Shown one piece after another: positions 1 to 8,945 of a DNA stretch of 64,000 nucleotides. The stretch comes from CALARM01 sp036746235. GTDB taxonomy: Bacteria > Vulcanimicrobiota > SpSt-956 > JAKJGF01. The stretch covers positions 22,400-86,399 of the forward strand of contig DAIOEN010000004.1 in NCBI GenBank assembly GCA_036746235.1, written 5' to 3'. The notes beneath the pieces were generated by a model. It was not told where the DNA came from. It made no database searches and saw only the letters and a list, made by a program, of their open reading frames with translations. Within the stretch, counting starts at the first letter, position 1; every line of letters starts with the position of its first letter. The position numbers and the translations under genes are program-made.

Positions 1-708
1 TCCTTTATGATGCCATGATTTTACATCAAGAGGGTTGATTTCTATTGCTTTATCATAACATAAAATAGCTTCTCCATAATTTCCCAGATTATTCAGAGCT
101 TCACCTTTACAGTACCAGGCGTCAATATGTTTATCATCAATCTCAAGGACTCTTTCGTAAGCACTTACTGCTTCTTTATATTCCGAAAGCCTGAAAAAAG
201 CCTGTCCCTTACCGTACCAGGCATCAAGGTCTCTGTAATTAATTTCAATAGCTTTATTATAAGATTTTATAGCTTCTTCGTAATTTTCCAGGCAAAAGAA
301 TGCTTCTCCCCTGCCGTACCAGGCAGAACCGTATTTACTTTCTATTTCAATAGATTTATCATAACATCCGATAGATTCATAATATCTTTTCAGATTTCTG
401 AGAGCTTCACCTTTACCGAACCAGAGCATATTATCTTTCGGTCTCAGCTCTATTGCTTTATCATAACAGAGGAGAGACTCTTCATATCTCTCAAGGGCAC
501 TTAAAGCTTCTCCCTTTTTAAACCATGACTGCCAGTCCTTTCTATCAAGTTCTGTTACCCTGTCATATAAAAGAAGAGCTTCTTTATATTTTCCGAGAGT
601 ATATAATTCATCTGCTTCTTTACGAATTTTTTTAGATTCACTGCAGGAAAAATTAATAAAGATGAGGAATAAAAAAGAAATTGCAAAAAAAATCTTAAAC
701 TTTACCAA
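1..708 (-). CDS. TPR-repeat exported protein (C-terminus cut by window edge)
   Basis: The minus-strand frame stays open from a TTG start at 708 to the window edge, giving 236 codons. The N-terminus has a few basic residues, a hydrophobic stretch (about residues 4-20) and a cysteine at about 22, so it looks like a signal peptide and possibly a lipoprotein, although the residues before the Cys are not a textbook lipobox. From about residue 33 it is built of roughly six 34-residue TPR units with motifs such as AWYGKGEAF and AIEINP. TPRs form helical scaffolds for protein-protein contacts. The GGTGA-like ribosome site just upstream supports the TTG start; an in-frame stop lies further upstream. 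It diverges from the exopolysaccharide operon. Partner and role are unknown. Confidence 0.8.
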   Translation of the reverse strand, partial: MVKFKIFFAISFLFLIFINFSCSESKKIRKEADELYTLGKYKEALLLYDRVTELDRKDWQSWFKKGEALSALERYEESLLCYDKAIELRPKDNMLWFGKGEALRNLKRYYESIGCYDKSIEIESKYGSAWYGRGEAFFCLENYEEAIKSYNKAIEINYRDLDAWYGKGQAFFRLSEYKEAVSAYERVLEIDDKHIDAWYCKGEALNNLGNYGEAILCYDKAIEINPLDVKSWHHKG

Positions 709-781
709 ACAATGTTCACCCTTCTTCTTTGCTTTTTACATTAATAATATACAACAATTTTAGGTAAAGAGTCAACTTGTA

Positions 782-810
782 TTGACAGAAATATACTAGT
801 TATATATAAT
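782..810 (+). promoter_or_regulatory. consensus sigma-70-type promoter of the exopolysaccharide operon
   Basis: TTGACA (782-787) and TATAAT (805-810) are separated by exactly 17 bases, a perfect match to the housekeeping consensus. Transcription would start near 817, leaving a leader of about 70 bases before the Wzc-like gene at 888. Strong basal expression of the export genes is an inference from the match. Confidence 0.8.
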
Positions 811-887
811 GATACAATTGAGAGTTATAATAGGCGCTATTTTAGATTCCACTCTTACCAGTTATTATATTTAAAGAGGTGCAGCAT

Positions 888-3233
888 ATGAATATAGAAC
901 CTTACAAGCCGCCGCCGGAGGTTGAGCCATTAAAAAACAAAAAGCATTCTGCTACAGTAGAACCTTACAGACCACCTGCACTGCAGACAGTAAAACCTGC
1001 AGAAACAAATGATGATGAAGAATTTGACTGGAAAAAACTGTTAGTTTATTTCAATATTATAAGAAGGAGAAAACTTTTAATTATTCAATGTACTCTTATA
1101 GTCCTTCTCCTCGGCTTTATAGTTACGAAAATGATGACACCTTTATATAAAGCTACCAGTAATGTAATAATACTTCCCAGACCTGTTTCAGTCCAGAGAC
1201 AGGGACAGGAAGAAACAACGGTATTTATCCCTTCGATTTCCATAGAATCTCAGATTCAGATGATAAAAAACTCTGGAGAAACAGGAGAATCCATTTCAAA
1301 ATCTCTGAAGGAAAAAAATAAAATCAATATGACTCCCGGAGAGATTATGGATACTCTTTCGGTAAAAAAGATAAAAGACACAGAAATGGTAGAGATTGTA
1401 TCTATCCATAAAGATCCTGAAATTGCAAAACTTATAGCCAATTATGGAGCAGAACAGTTCAGAGAGAGGAACAAGCAGTTTGATTCTGTAAAATTAAAAC
1501 AGAGCAGAGACATGGTACAGGAACAGCTTGCCATGGTAGAAAAGGATCTGAAAAGTGCGGAAGAGAAATTAAAGATCTTTCAGCAGAAAGAAGGACTCAT
1601 TGATGAACAGACAGAGGTTCAGGCAAAGCTTACAAAGGTAATAGAACTTGAAGCATCAAAGGCAGAGGCAGAAGTGGAAAAAAATGTGGCAGAAGCAAAA
1701 TATAAAGAAGCCCAGGCAAACCTGGGAAGCATGAGAATAGACGAGAAGGATCCTACTGTTTCGGCCCTTGAAGGACAGTTAGCCAATCTTGAAGTAGAGC
1801 TGGCAGGTCTTAAAGAAAAATGGGCAGATGATTATCCTGAGATTTTAAATACAAAGGCAAAGATTGAAGAAACAAGAAGAAAACTCCGTGAGGCCCTTGC
1901 TGCCCAGGGAGCGGCAAATAAAAACCAGATGCTTATCAATAATTCCGTAGAATATACGGGAGCACAGGCAAAAACATCAGGTCTTTCCCAGATGTATGAA
2001 AAGGAAAGTTCTGCCATGAAAAACATGCCTGAAAAGATTATCGAAATGAAGCGTCTTAAAAGACAGGTAGAAATAACAGAAGAAAAATACAGAGCACTCC
2101 TTGAGAAATCCCAGCAGGCAAAAATCATGGAAGCAGACCGACAGGGCAATGTAGAAGTGGGAAGTTATGCCCTTCTCCCTGAAAGTCCCTATATGCCTGA
2201 TGTAAAGAAAAATATGGCTATAGCCCTTCTTCTGGGGCTCTGTATTGGCATATGTGCCGCTCTTGCAATGGAACAGTTAGATGTTCCTCTTTCAAATGAA
2301 GAAGATATAGGAAGCCATTTACATCTTCCTGTTTTAGAAGTAATACCGAAGATAAAATTTTCAAAGAAATCTGCAGAAAAGCCAAGTCTTATAAATGTAG
2401 ATGAAAAAGACAGAAGATATGTATTTTTCCTGGAAGCTTTCCGGACTTTAAGAACAGTCCTTAATTTCTCAATGAAAGACGAAGTGCTTCCCGGAGGGAG
2501 AAATGTTAAAATACTCCTTGTAACAAGTTCTGTTCCCGGAGAAGGCAAATCTACCATAGCAGGCAATCTTGCCATATCTTATGCCCAGATGGGTAAAAAA
2601 GTTCTTCTCATAGAAGCAGATCTGCTCCGTCCTACAATAAGAAAATACTTTAATATTGAAACACATAATAACGGTAAAGGTATGACTGAATTGCTTTCAG
2701 GTAAAGAATTCAAATTAAGCGATCTTGCCCATGAAACCTTTATACCAAACTTAAAGGTTCTTACATCGGGGAAAAATATAAAATTCACATCAGAATTATT
2801 TGAATCAGACAGTATGAAAGACTTCATAAGAAATCTCCAGTCAGATGAAGATACGGATCTGGTTATATTCGACTCTCCTCCCTGTCAGGCAGTAAGTGAT
2901 GGCGTCATACTCTCTTCTCTCGTAGATAAAGTACTGCTCGTAGTATCTACAGGTATGAATGCCCGTACTGTAAGACAGTCTATAAAACTCCTGAACAGTG
3001 CTCAGGCAGATATTATAGGAGTTGTACTCAACAAAATGGATACAAGCAGAGGCTCTTATTATTCCTATAAATACAAATACGGCTATTATTATTCAAGAGA
3101 CAAAAAGGCTTCTGAAGCAAAACTGGATGAAATACTTGAAGAGAAGAAAGAAAGCGTTCCAGAGCTTGAAGATAAGGAAAAGAGTGATAAGGAAAAGAGC
3201 GACGTTGAACTGGTTTTTAAAGGACAGGATTAA
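888..3233 (+). CDS. Wzc-type polysaccharide co-polymerase with tyrosine autokinase (BY-kinase)
   Basis: Inner-membrane regulator of polysaccharide chain length and export. It has a proline-rich cytoplasmic N-terminus, TM1 at about residues 62-82, a long periplasmic coiled-coil Wzz-type domain, TM2 at about 441-463 and a fused cytoplasmic kinase. The kinase shows Walker A (PGEGKST, about 548), Walker A' (VLLIEADLLRP), Walker B (LVIFDSPP, about 660) and a C-terminal tyrosine cluster (SYYSYKYKYGYYYS, about 722-738), the autophosphorylation tail of BY-kinases. The ATG at 888 is preferred over GTG 879 because AGAGGTG at 874-880 is then correctly spaced. It is followed after 12 bases by the Wza-like gene. 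The kinase is fused to the co-polymerase as in proteobacterial Wzc, rather than split as in Firmicutes CpsC/CpsD. Confidence 0.93.
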   Translation: MNIEPYKPPPEVEPLKNKKHSATVEPYRPPALQTVKPAETNDDEEFDWKKLLVYFNIIRRRKLLIIQCTLIVLLLGFIVTKMMTPLYKATSNVIILPRPVSVQRQGQEETTVFIPSISIESQIQMIKNSGETGESISKSLKEKNKINMTPGEIMDTLSVKKIKDTEMVEIVSIHKDPEIAKLIANYGAEQFRERNKQFDSVKLKQSRDMVQEQLAMVEKDLKSAEEKLKIFQQKEGLIDEQTEVQAKLTKVIELEASKAEAEVEKNVAEAKYKEAQANLGSMRIDEKDPTVSALEGQLANLEVELAGLKEKWADDYPEILNTKAKIEETRRKLREALAAQGAANKNQMLINNSVEYTGAQAKTSGLSQMYEKESSAMKNMPEKIIEMKRLKRQVEITEEKYRALLEKSQQAKIMEADRQGNVEVGSYALLPESPYMPDVKKNMAIALLLGLCIGICAALAMEQLDVPLSNEEDIGSHLHLPVLEVIPKIKFSKKSAEKPSLINVDEKDRRYVFFLEAFRTLRTVLNFSMKDEVLPGGRNVKILLVTSSVPGEGKSTIAGNLAISYAQMGKKVLLIEADLLRPTIRKYFNIETHNNGKGMTELLSGKEFKLSDLAHETFIPNLKVLTSGKNIKFTSELFESDSMKDFIRNLQSDEDTDLVIFDSPPCQAVSDGVILSSLVDKVLLVVSTGMNARTVRQSIKLLNSAQADIIGVVLNKMDTSRGSYYSYKYKYGYYYSRDKKASEAKLDEILEEKKESVPELEDKEKSDKEKSDVELVFKGQD

Positions 3234-3245
3234 GGAGGATTTTCA

Positions 3246-4694
3246 ATGAATTTTTCAATAAATAAAGATTTTAAAATATTATTTTTCATAATATTATTTA
3301 CAGGTTTTACCTTCTGTTCCTCTATGGCACAGAAAACAGATGATGCCTTTACCCTTCAGCCTGGAGATACTATTGATATTACAGTAGTCCAGTTTCCTGA
3401 TTACAGTAAATCCATAATAGTAAGAGATGATTTCAGAATATCCTATCCTTTCATTGTAGGTGCCATAGATGTAAGGAACCTGACACCGGCAAAACTCAAA
3501 GAAATAATAACAGAAGGGCTTAAAAAAATCATAAAAAATCCCATAGTCAATGTAGATGTAACAAACTTTGCAAAAATGGAAGTCTATATATCGGGAGAGA
3601 TAAAAACTGCAGGGAAATATGAAGTAAAAAGAAACTCCAAAATTCTGGAGGCTCTTGTAACTGCAGGTATTACAGAAAAGTCCGATCTGGAAAGGGTAAG
3701 TGTTGTAAAAGGAGACAAACAGTTTACAGTAAATGTAAAAAAACTCCTCCTTGGAGAAGAAAAGGATATGAGTAAAAATATAAAACTGGATTCAAGGGAT
3801 ATTATTTACATACCTGAAATAAATAAAAAGGTTACTGTTACAGGTTTTGTAAAGAACCCAGGTTCCTATGTAATAAGTGAAAAGATGCATACAGTTATAG
3901 AAGCAATAAATGCGGCAGGAGGGCTTTTAAATCTGAATGTAAATAACTCCGGAGGAGGGCAGATTGTAAGGAAACTGACTCTTGTACGTAACGGCCAGAC
4001 AGTACTTTCTGAAGATTTAAATGAAATCTATAAAGAAGGCAATGTTTCCGCAAATATGGAACTTGTCGATGGAGATATAGTCTATGCTTCGGAAGAAAAG
4101 GTAAAATTCCTTGTATCGGTGGCAGGACAGCTTGAAAAGCCGGGCATATATGAGATACAGGAAGGAGACAGAGTCCTTGATACAATCCTTATGGCAGGAG
4201 GAGTTACAAAAACAGCAATAATAGAACAGGTAACTGTTATAAAAAGAAGTGGTGAAGTAAAGACTGTAGATTATGAAGAGCTCATGGAAAACGGAAATCA
4301 GGAAGTAAATATAAAAGTAGAACCGGGAGACACGGTGCTTGTAACAAAACCGGGGAAAAGAATTGTTGTAGCAGGAGACATAAAAGAACCGGGTGTATAT
4401 ACACTTGAAGAAAACGGAACACTCCTTGATGCCCTTGCCATAGCAGGAGCCTATAAAAAACCGAAACTTTCCCAGGTCGGAGTATTCAGAAATGTAAACG
4501 GCATATCTCAGGTAATAGAAATAGATGCAGATAAACTCTTTGATAATCCGAATCCTGATTCAAAAATAAACATACAGCTTATGAAAGGCGATGTTGTTTA
4601 CGTTCCTGAAGCGGGGAAATTTGATCCTTCAACATTTCAGAGTATATCAAGTATTATGTGGCCTCTCACAACACTTATTAATTTATTTAAATAA
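3246..4694 (+). CDS. Wza-type outer-membrane polysaccharide export protein (OPX, multiple SLBB)
   Basis: Periplasmic/outer-membrane channel component that works with the Wzc-like protein just upstream. A signal peptide (about residues 1-29, ending SSMAQ) precedes a Poly_export domain (FTLQPGDTIDITV, about 35-105). At least four SLBB beta-grasp repeats follow, each with a GxVxxPGxY core: AGKYEVKRNSKI, VTGFVKNPGSYVI, AGQLEKPGIYEI and AGDIKEPGVYTL. Length (482 aa) exceeds E. coli Wza (about 379 aa), consistent with extra SLBB units. AAGGAGGAT supplies a strong ribosome site 5-6 bases before ATG. The C-terminus (MWPLTTLINLFK) is hydrophobic. I cannot tell from sequence whether it forms its own outer-membrane barrel. 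Confidence 0.9.
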   Translation: MNFSINKDFKILFFIILFTGFTFCSSMAQKTDDAFTLQPGDTIDITVVQFPDYSKSIIVRDDFRISYPFIVGAIDVRNLTPAKLKEIITEGLKKIIKNPIVNVDVTNFAKMEVYISGEIKTAGKYEVKRNSKILEALVTAGITEKSDLERVSVVKGDKQFTVNVKKLLLGEEKDMSKNIKLDSRDIIYIPEINKKVTVTGFVKNPGSYVISEKMHTVIEAINAAGGLLNLNVNNSGGGQIVRKLTLVRNGQTVLSEDLNEIYKEGNVSANMELVDGDIVYASEEKVKFLVSVAGQLEKPGIYEIQEGDRVLDTILMAGGVTKTAIIEQVTVIKRSGEVKTVDYEELMENGNQEVNIKVEPGDTVLVTKPGKRIVVAGDIKEPGVYTLEENGTLLDALAIAGAYKKPKLSQVGVFRNVNGISQVIEIDADKLFDNPNPDSKINIQLMKGDVVYVPEAGKFDPSTFQSISSIMWPLTTLINLFK

Positions 4695-4695
4695 T

Positions 4696-6546
4696 GTGAA
4701 AAAGATTGATTACTGCAGAATTATTAATATAATAACAGATATTCTTTTAGCCCTTCTCCTTGCAGTACCTCCCCTTCTGTACGGAGCGGTAGAGGAATAT
4801 GTTATCCTTTCCATTCGCCTCATTACTGTTATTATACTCTTTCTCTTACTTTTAAAAGGATATCTGGGAAAAAACCTGACATGGCGAATAACAGTCCTGG
4901 ATATTCCTTTTTTTCTTTTTATTTCACTTTCTTTATATCATACAATAAATACGATATACTTTTACGGAAGTTTCCAGGAATTACTTAAAACACTCAATTA
5001 TATAGCTCTTTACTATATTACGGTAAATCATGTAAGAGACAGGAAGAGAATTAAAATTTTTACAGCTATTATGGTAATAACAGGTTTCTGTCTTACTCTT
5101 TACGGTTTCAATCAATATTACTCCGGTCTGAGTAAAATGTTAAGTCCTTCCTATGTATGCCACAATCATTATGCAGGTCTTATGGAACTGTGTATTCCTT
5201 TAAGTATTGCCTTTATATTTACAGAAGATAAACTCTTCGGTATATTATCAGGCATAGCCTCTGCAGTTATGGCCTTTGGCCTTATGTACAGCATGTCCCG
5301 GGGAGGCTGGATTTCTTTTGCCATATCATTTATCATTATGGTAATACTCTTTATCTGTAAAAGAGAGAATTTCTATTCGGAAGAAAAAGAAAGAAAAATA
5401 CTCCTTACCAATATTATAACATGGGTTATAGTGCTTGTAGCCCTCTCTGTACCTTTACTGGTAAAAGAAAGGGCAGAAACCATTTTTAAAGCAGAAGAAA
5501 ATAAATTCGGAAGCGAAGCCCTTGAATTCCGTATACCTGTATGGGAAAACTGCCTGAAGATGATAGAGGATCAGAACTATAAAGGTAAAGGTCTTGCATC
5601 TTTTACATATCTATATTTCAGATATAATAAAGAATATCCTGAATATCTCATGAATGCGGCTCACAGTGATTATCTCCAGATGGCTATAGAAGCAGGTCTT
5701 ACGGGATTGATTGCCTTTTTCATTATCATATTAATTTTTTATATTACTGTCATAAGATACTTAATTTACAGAGGAAAAGATCTGTCTCCTTTCAGTTTAG
5801 AACTTCTAAAAAAGGATCAACTCCTTCTTATAGGCTATACAGGTTCAATTACATCTCTTATTCTCCACGGTGCAGGAGACTTCAATTTTCAGATACCTGC
5901 AAATACTATTTACTTCTATATAATCATGGCTCTTGGAATTTCCACAATAAATCTCAGAAAAAAATCCGGAGATATAGAAGAAACTTCAAAGAAAAAACTT
6001 TTAATACTCACAGTATTTCTTTCTCTCCTTCTGTCAATAATTACCTTTATAACAGTATGTCCATTACTTGCAGAATATTATCTGAAAGAAGGGAAAAAAT
6101 ATGAAAGAAAACTCCTCTTTGAAAAAGCTCTTATTAAATATAATTTATGCCAGAAGCTTAATCCCTTTAATCCTTATTATTATATTCATTCAGGTTATAT
6201 ATCAAATAAAATGACTCTTTTAGAAAAAAAGAAAAAAGAATTCTGGATAAAAAAGTCTATAGAATATTATGAAAAAGCTTTATCAATCCATCCATACGAG
6301 AATTCCATATACTATTATCTTGGAAATCTTTACATAGAACTTGGAGATAAGAAAAAAACAGTATATTACTTTAATAAAATGGTGGAACTGGATCCCTATA
6401 ATCCAATCTATCTCCTGACATATGCTTTTTATTATCAGACAGAGGGAGAAAGCAAAAAAGCTCTGGAACTATATGAAAAATATCTCACCATAAAGCCGAA
6501 TGACAAAAAAGTAAAAAAAGTAATAGAAGAAATCATGAAGAAATAA
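4696..6546 (+). CDS. O-antigen ligase/polymerase (Wzy/WaaL-like) with C-terminal TPRs
   Basis: Integral membrane protein of about 616 aa with around ten or more hydrophobic helices followed by a soluble tail. The Wzy_C signature is present: a large loop with RIPVWENCLKMI, then AAHSDYLQMAIEAG. These proteins polymerise repeat units or ligate glycan to an acceptor in the periplasm. After the last TM (about residue 465) come several TPR motifs (about 480-616, for example YYYLGNLYIELGDKKKT). GTG 4696, one base after the stop of the previous gene, is my start; no clear Shine-Dalgarno is seen, so translational coupling is likely. A start at 4591 would overlap the wza-like gene by about 100 bases. 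A second Wzy-like protein lies at 27706-28869, so one may be a ligase and the other a polymerase. Confidence 0.85.
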   Translation: MKKIDYCRIINIITDILLALLLAVPPLLYGAVEEYVILSIRLITVIILFLLLLKGYLGKNLTWRITVLDIPFFLFISLSLYHTINTIYFYGSFQELLKTLNYIALYYITVNHVRDRKRIKIFTAIMVITGFCLTLYGFNQYYSGLSKMLSPSYVCHNHYAGLMELCIPLSIAFIFTEDKLFGILSGIASAVMAFGLMYSMSRGGWISFAISFIIMVILFICKRENFYSEEKERKILLTNIITWVIVLVALSVPLLVKERAETIFKAEENKFGSEALEFRIPVWENCLKMIEDQNYKGKGLASFTYLYFRYNKEYPEYLMNAAHSDYLQMAIEAGLTGLIAFFIIILIFYITVIRYLIYRGKDLSPFSLELLKKDQLLLIGYTGSITSLILHGAGDFNFQIPANTIYFYIIMALGISTINLRKKSGDIEETSKKKLLILTVFLSLLLSIITFITVCPLLAEYYLKEGKKYERKLLFEKALIKYNLCQKLNPFNPYYYIHSGYISNKMTLLEKKKKEFWIKKSIEYYEKALSIHPYENSIYYYLGNLYIELGDKKKTVYYFNKMVELDPYNPIYLLTYAFYYQTEGESKKALELYEKYLTIKPNDKKVKKVIEEIMKK

Positions 6547-6556
6547 TTCAGAAAAT

Positions 6557-6585
6557 TTGCAAAAAAATACTCTCCATAGTATAAT
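6557..6585 (+). promoter_or_regulatory. promoter for the FecR-domain gene
   Basis: TTGCAA (6557-6562), a 17-base spacer and a perfect TATAAT (6580-6585) lie in the gap after the ligase gene. The predicted start near 6592 leaves a leader of about 33 bases containing AAAGGAGGTGA, a near-ideal ribosome site. Confidence 0.65.
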
Positions 6586-6624
6586 AATTTCGGATATTAT
6601 CTAAAAAATGAAAGGAGGTGAATT

Positions 6625-7791
6625 ATGAAAAAGAAAATTTTTACCTGTCTTCTTATTATATCACTCATCAATACTCTTTCTCCCTTCAGTGCAATCTCAC
6701 CTGCTTTTGCAGGAGGCCAGTCACTGACTATGGAAGTAATAGAAGGGCCTGTATTTTATAAAACCTCAAGGGATGTACCGTGGAATGTAGCAACAGGAAG
6801 TCTTGATCTTCAGGTTGACTATAATATCCATGTAGGTACCGGTGGTTCTGCATTACTCCATTATCCTGACGGAAGCACTGCCAGATTGTTTGAAAAGTCT
6901 ATGGTTGAAGTTATCAGTGTAAGTGATGTGGAAGGCACAAAAAACTACAATGTCAGATTTATCGGCCAGGTCATGACGAGTCCGAAGGTAGACAAAGAAA
7001 ATCCTTCTGTATTCTTAAATGATTCCCCTGCCGTACTGGTTCATTCAAAGGTAGAATATATGGCAGAACTGAAAAGCGATATGTCTCTTGAAGTAGTTGC
7101 CACCACAGGAGAAGTGCCGGAAGAGATTAACGTCAATCCCGGGTACAATGTATCGGGAACCGTAAAGGAAATATTCCCTCAGGTTCAGATGTTTACTCTT
7201 GAAATAGACAAAGACAATATGGCAATAGTGGCTTTTCATCCCCATACGATTGTGAAAACAAGAAGTTATGACGGATATGTAAAATACAGAGATTCCGGTG
7301 AAACAAAGGATCTTGGAGATGTAGAGGATCTGAGTGAAGGAGAAGAAGTTGTAGTATTCGGAGAAGCTCCTATTGAACTTATAAAAACAGGGAAAGCAGA
7401 GGGAAATACTCCGGAAGGCGTCGGAAGTGCAGGTTCTGTTACAGTTGCCAGTGATGGCAATGAGGAAATAAGGGAAATTGAATTCTGCGGACACAAACTT
7501 AAAGTCAGAGTGCCAGGAGGAGTTCATATAGTATATATCCTTACTCCTCTTATAACAAACCATGCAGTACTCCCTGCCTATCTTGCAAATCTAAGAGTGG
7601 GAGGAGTACTTGTATCGAGTCTTGGCAAAGGAACAGTTCTTACAGGACTTGTAACAGGCACCAGCAGTACTGTAGCAGTAATAGTTCCCCTGGGTATACT
7701 GGCAGGAATATTGATTCCTGTAGTTGCATCAGGAGACAGCACTACAACTGTAATAAGGCCGCCTGTATCGAAGGTCCAGCCCAATTCTTAA
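6625..7791 (+). CDS. secreted FecR-domain protein
   Basis: The N-terminus is a classical signal peptide (about residues 1-30, ending SPAFAGG). An FecR-like domain follows (about 35-130; IHVGTGGSALLHYPDGS is its characteristic core). A middle region (about 170-255) resembles a small beta domain, and a Gly/Val-rich hydrophobic helix (about 350-375) lies near the C-terminus, so the protein may be anchored in a membrane with a short tail. FecR domains occur in periplasmic sensors and in extracytoplasmic proteins of polysaccharide and cell-surface systems. No sigma factor lies next to it, so a FecI-type role is not supported. It follows the export genes and is closed by a terminator. Confidence 0.75.
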   Translation: MKKKIFTCLLIISLINTLSPFSAISPAFAGGQSLTMEVIEGPVFYKTSRDVPWNVATGSLDLQVDYNIHVGTGGSALLHYPDGSTARLFEKSMVEVISVSDVEGTKNYNVRFIGQVMTSPKVDKENPSVFLNDSPAVLVHSKVEYMAELKSDMSLEVVATTGEVPEEINVNPGYNVSGTVKEIFPQVQMFTLEIDKDNMAIVAFHPHTIVKTRSYDGYVKYRDSGETKDLGDVEDLSEGEEVVVFGEAPIELIKTGKAEGNTPEGVGSAGSVTVASDGNEEIREIEFCGHKLKVRVPGGVHIVYILTPLITNHAVLPAYLANLRVGGVLVSSLGKGTVLTGLVTGTSSTVAVIVPLGILAGILIPVVASGDSTTTVIRPPVSKVQPNS

Positions 7792-7812
7792 CGATCAGAG
7801 ACATATTCACAA

Positions 7813-7841
7813 GGGGCGTTTTAAAAAGACGTCCCTTTTTT
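7813..7841 (+). terminator. Rho-independent terminator
   Basis: GGGGCGT (7813-7819) can pair with ACGTCCC (7829-7835), with one G-T wobble, around a 9-base loop and is followed by six T residues. It sits about 20 bases after the FecR-domain gene and probably ends region 1. Between it and the repeat at 7986 I see only a small CAGGC/GCCTG hairpin near 7864 and no gene. Confidence 0.75.
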
Positions 7842-7985
7842 AAATTCCATACTGGAAGACTATCAGGCACAGCCTGACCTATCCCAATTCCCCGGACGCT
7901 CTTGTAAAGAAAATTGACTTTTTCTTTTACACGATAAAAATATACATCCTGAATCAGTTGATTTTCCTGTAAAGATTCTCACTTT

Positions 7986-8057
7986 TCACTACTCTTCACT
8001 TTTCCACATACTAGTTTCCATCAATTATATAAAAAGACTCAAAATCCTTATTGACTT
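7986..8057 (+). repeat. 72-bp promoter-cassette repeat, copy A
   Basis: This stretch is almost identical, at the same length, to 12250-12321; only a handful of C/T or A/C differences are seen. Both copies end in the -35 hexamer of a promoter in front of a glycan gene. It looks like a duplicated upstream regulatory region. Confidence 0.85.
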
Positions 8058-8079
8058 AAACAATGAAATATATTATTAT
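8051..8079 (+). promoter_or_regulatory. promoter downstream of cassette copy A
   Basis: TTGACT (8051-8056), a 17-base spacer and TATTAT (8074-8079). Transcription would start near 8086, about 46 bases before the WecG-family gene at 8132. The -35 lies inside the duplicated cassette, while the spacer differs from copy B. Confidence 0.7.
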
Positions 8080-8131
8080 ATTTCATTAATTACTATTTCT
8101 CTTCAAGCAGTCTCTTTAAAGGCTATATCAA

Positions 8132-8884
8132 ATGATTAATGTATTAAGTATTCCTTTATATGATAATACACTTGAATCTGCAGTAAAAAAAGTAATACAA
8201 ATATGTCTTAATGAAGAAAAACAGAATAGATGTGTAAGCACTACAGGTGCTCATGGCCTTGTTTTTTCAAAAGAGAATGAAGAGTTTGCATGCTTATTAA
8301 AAGAATTTCACTGGAACCTTCCTGATGGAATGCCCGGTGTATGGGTTGGGCGCCTCAAGGGTGCCAATCAAATGGAAAGATGTTATGGTCCTGACTTTTT
8401 CAGAGATCTCCTTATTGCTTCCGCTTCCACCGGAATAAGACATTATTTCTGCGGAGGAAAAGAAGGTGTGGCAGAAGAGCTGAAAACTGCGTGCGGGAAG
8501 AAATTTAATAATTTTAATATAGGAGGAACATTTACACCGCCCTTCAGGGAAATGGATGATGAAGAACTTGAAAAGCTGGGAGACGATATAAATTCCAGAC
8601 ATACCGATATTGCATGGATAGGAATAAGCACGCCAAAACAGGAGATATTTGCCAGAAGGCTTTCTGCCTTTACAAAAGTTCATTTTCTCATATCGGTAGG
8701 TGCTGCTTTTGATTTCCATACAGGCAGAGTAACACAGGCGCCGAAAACACTTCAGAAAGCCGGTCTTGAATGGTTTTTCCGTCTGTGTATGGAACCAAAA
8801 AGACTCTATGGAAGATACAGTAAAATAGTTCCTTATTTTATTTACTATAATATGATCGAATATTTTAAAGGTGAATTTAAATAA
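8132..8884 (+). CDS. WecG/TagA/CpsF-family glycosyltransferase (copy 1)
   Basis: Members of this family (GT26) transfer a sugar such as ManNAcA, ManNAc or a hexose from a nucleotide donor onto a lipid-linked intermediate at the inner face of the membrane. Family features are DGMPGVW (about residue 68), YGPDFFRDLL, WIGISTPKQEIFARR (about 167) and the C-terminal GLEWFFRLCMEPKRLYGRY. The length (250 aa) is typical. AAAGG about nine bases upstream supports the ATG. It is the first gene after cassette promoter A and is paralogous to 10077-10850. The actual donor sugar cannot be told from sequence. Confidence 0.88.
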   Translation: MINVLSIPLYDNTLESAVKKVIQICLNEEKQNRCVSTTGAHGLVFSKENEEFACLLKEFHWNLPDGMPGVWVGRLKGANQMERCYGPDFFRDLLIASASTGIRHYFCGGKEGVAEELKTACGKKFNNFNIGGTFTPPFREMDDEELEKLGDDINSRHTDIAWIGISTPKQEIFARRLSAFTKVHFLISVGAAFDFHTGRVTQAPKTLQKAGLEWFFRLCMEPKRLYGRYSKIVPYFIYYNMIEYFKGEFK

Positions 8885-8945
8885 TAATATAAGAATTATG
8901 CATGAACTTATCGGTCAGGCTAATTATTTAAGGAGGACCTGTTAA

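Noticed and set aside
127..504. Plus-strand frame of 125 codons at the left edge
   Set aside because: Antisense shadow of the TPR gene; its periodic Phe-rich pattern mirrors the TPR repeat.
4591..4695. Earlier start for the O-antigen ligase-like protein
   Set aside because: It would overlap the wza-like gene by about 100 bases; GTG 4696 follows its stop directly.
7842..7985. Possible small RNA or gene between terminator and cassette A
   Set aside because: Only a short CAGGC/GCCTG hairpin is visible; no promoter-terminator pair or conserved frame.
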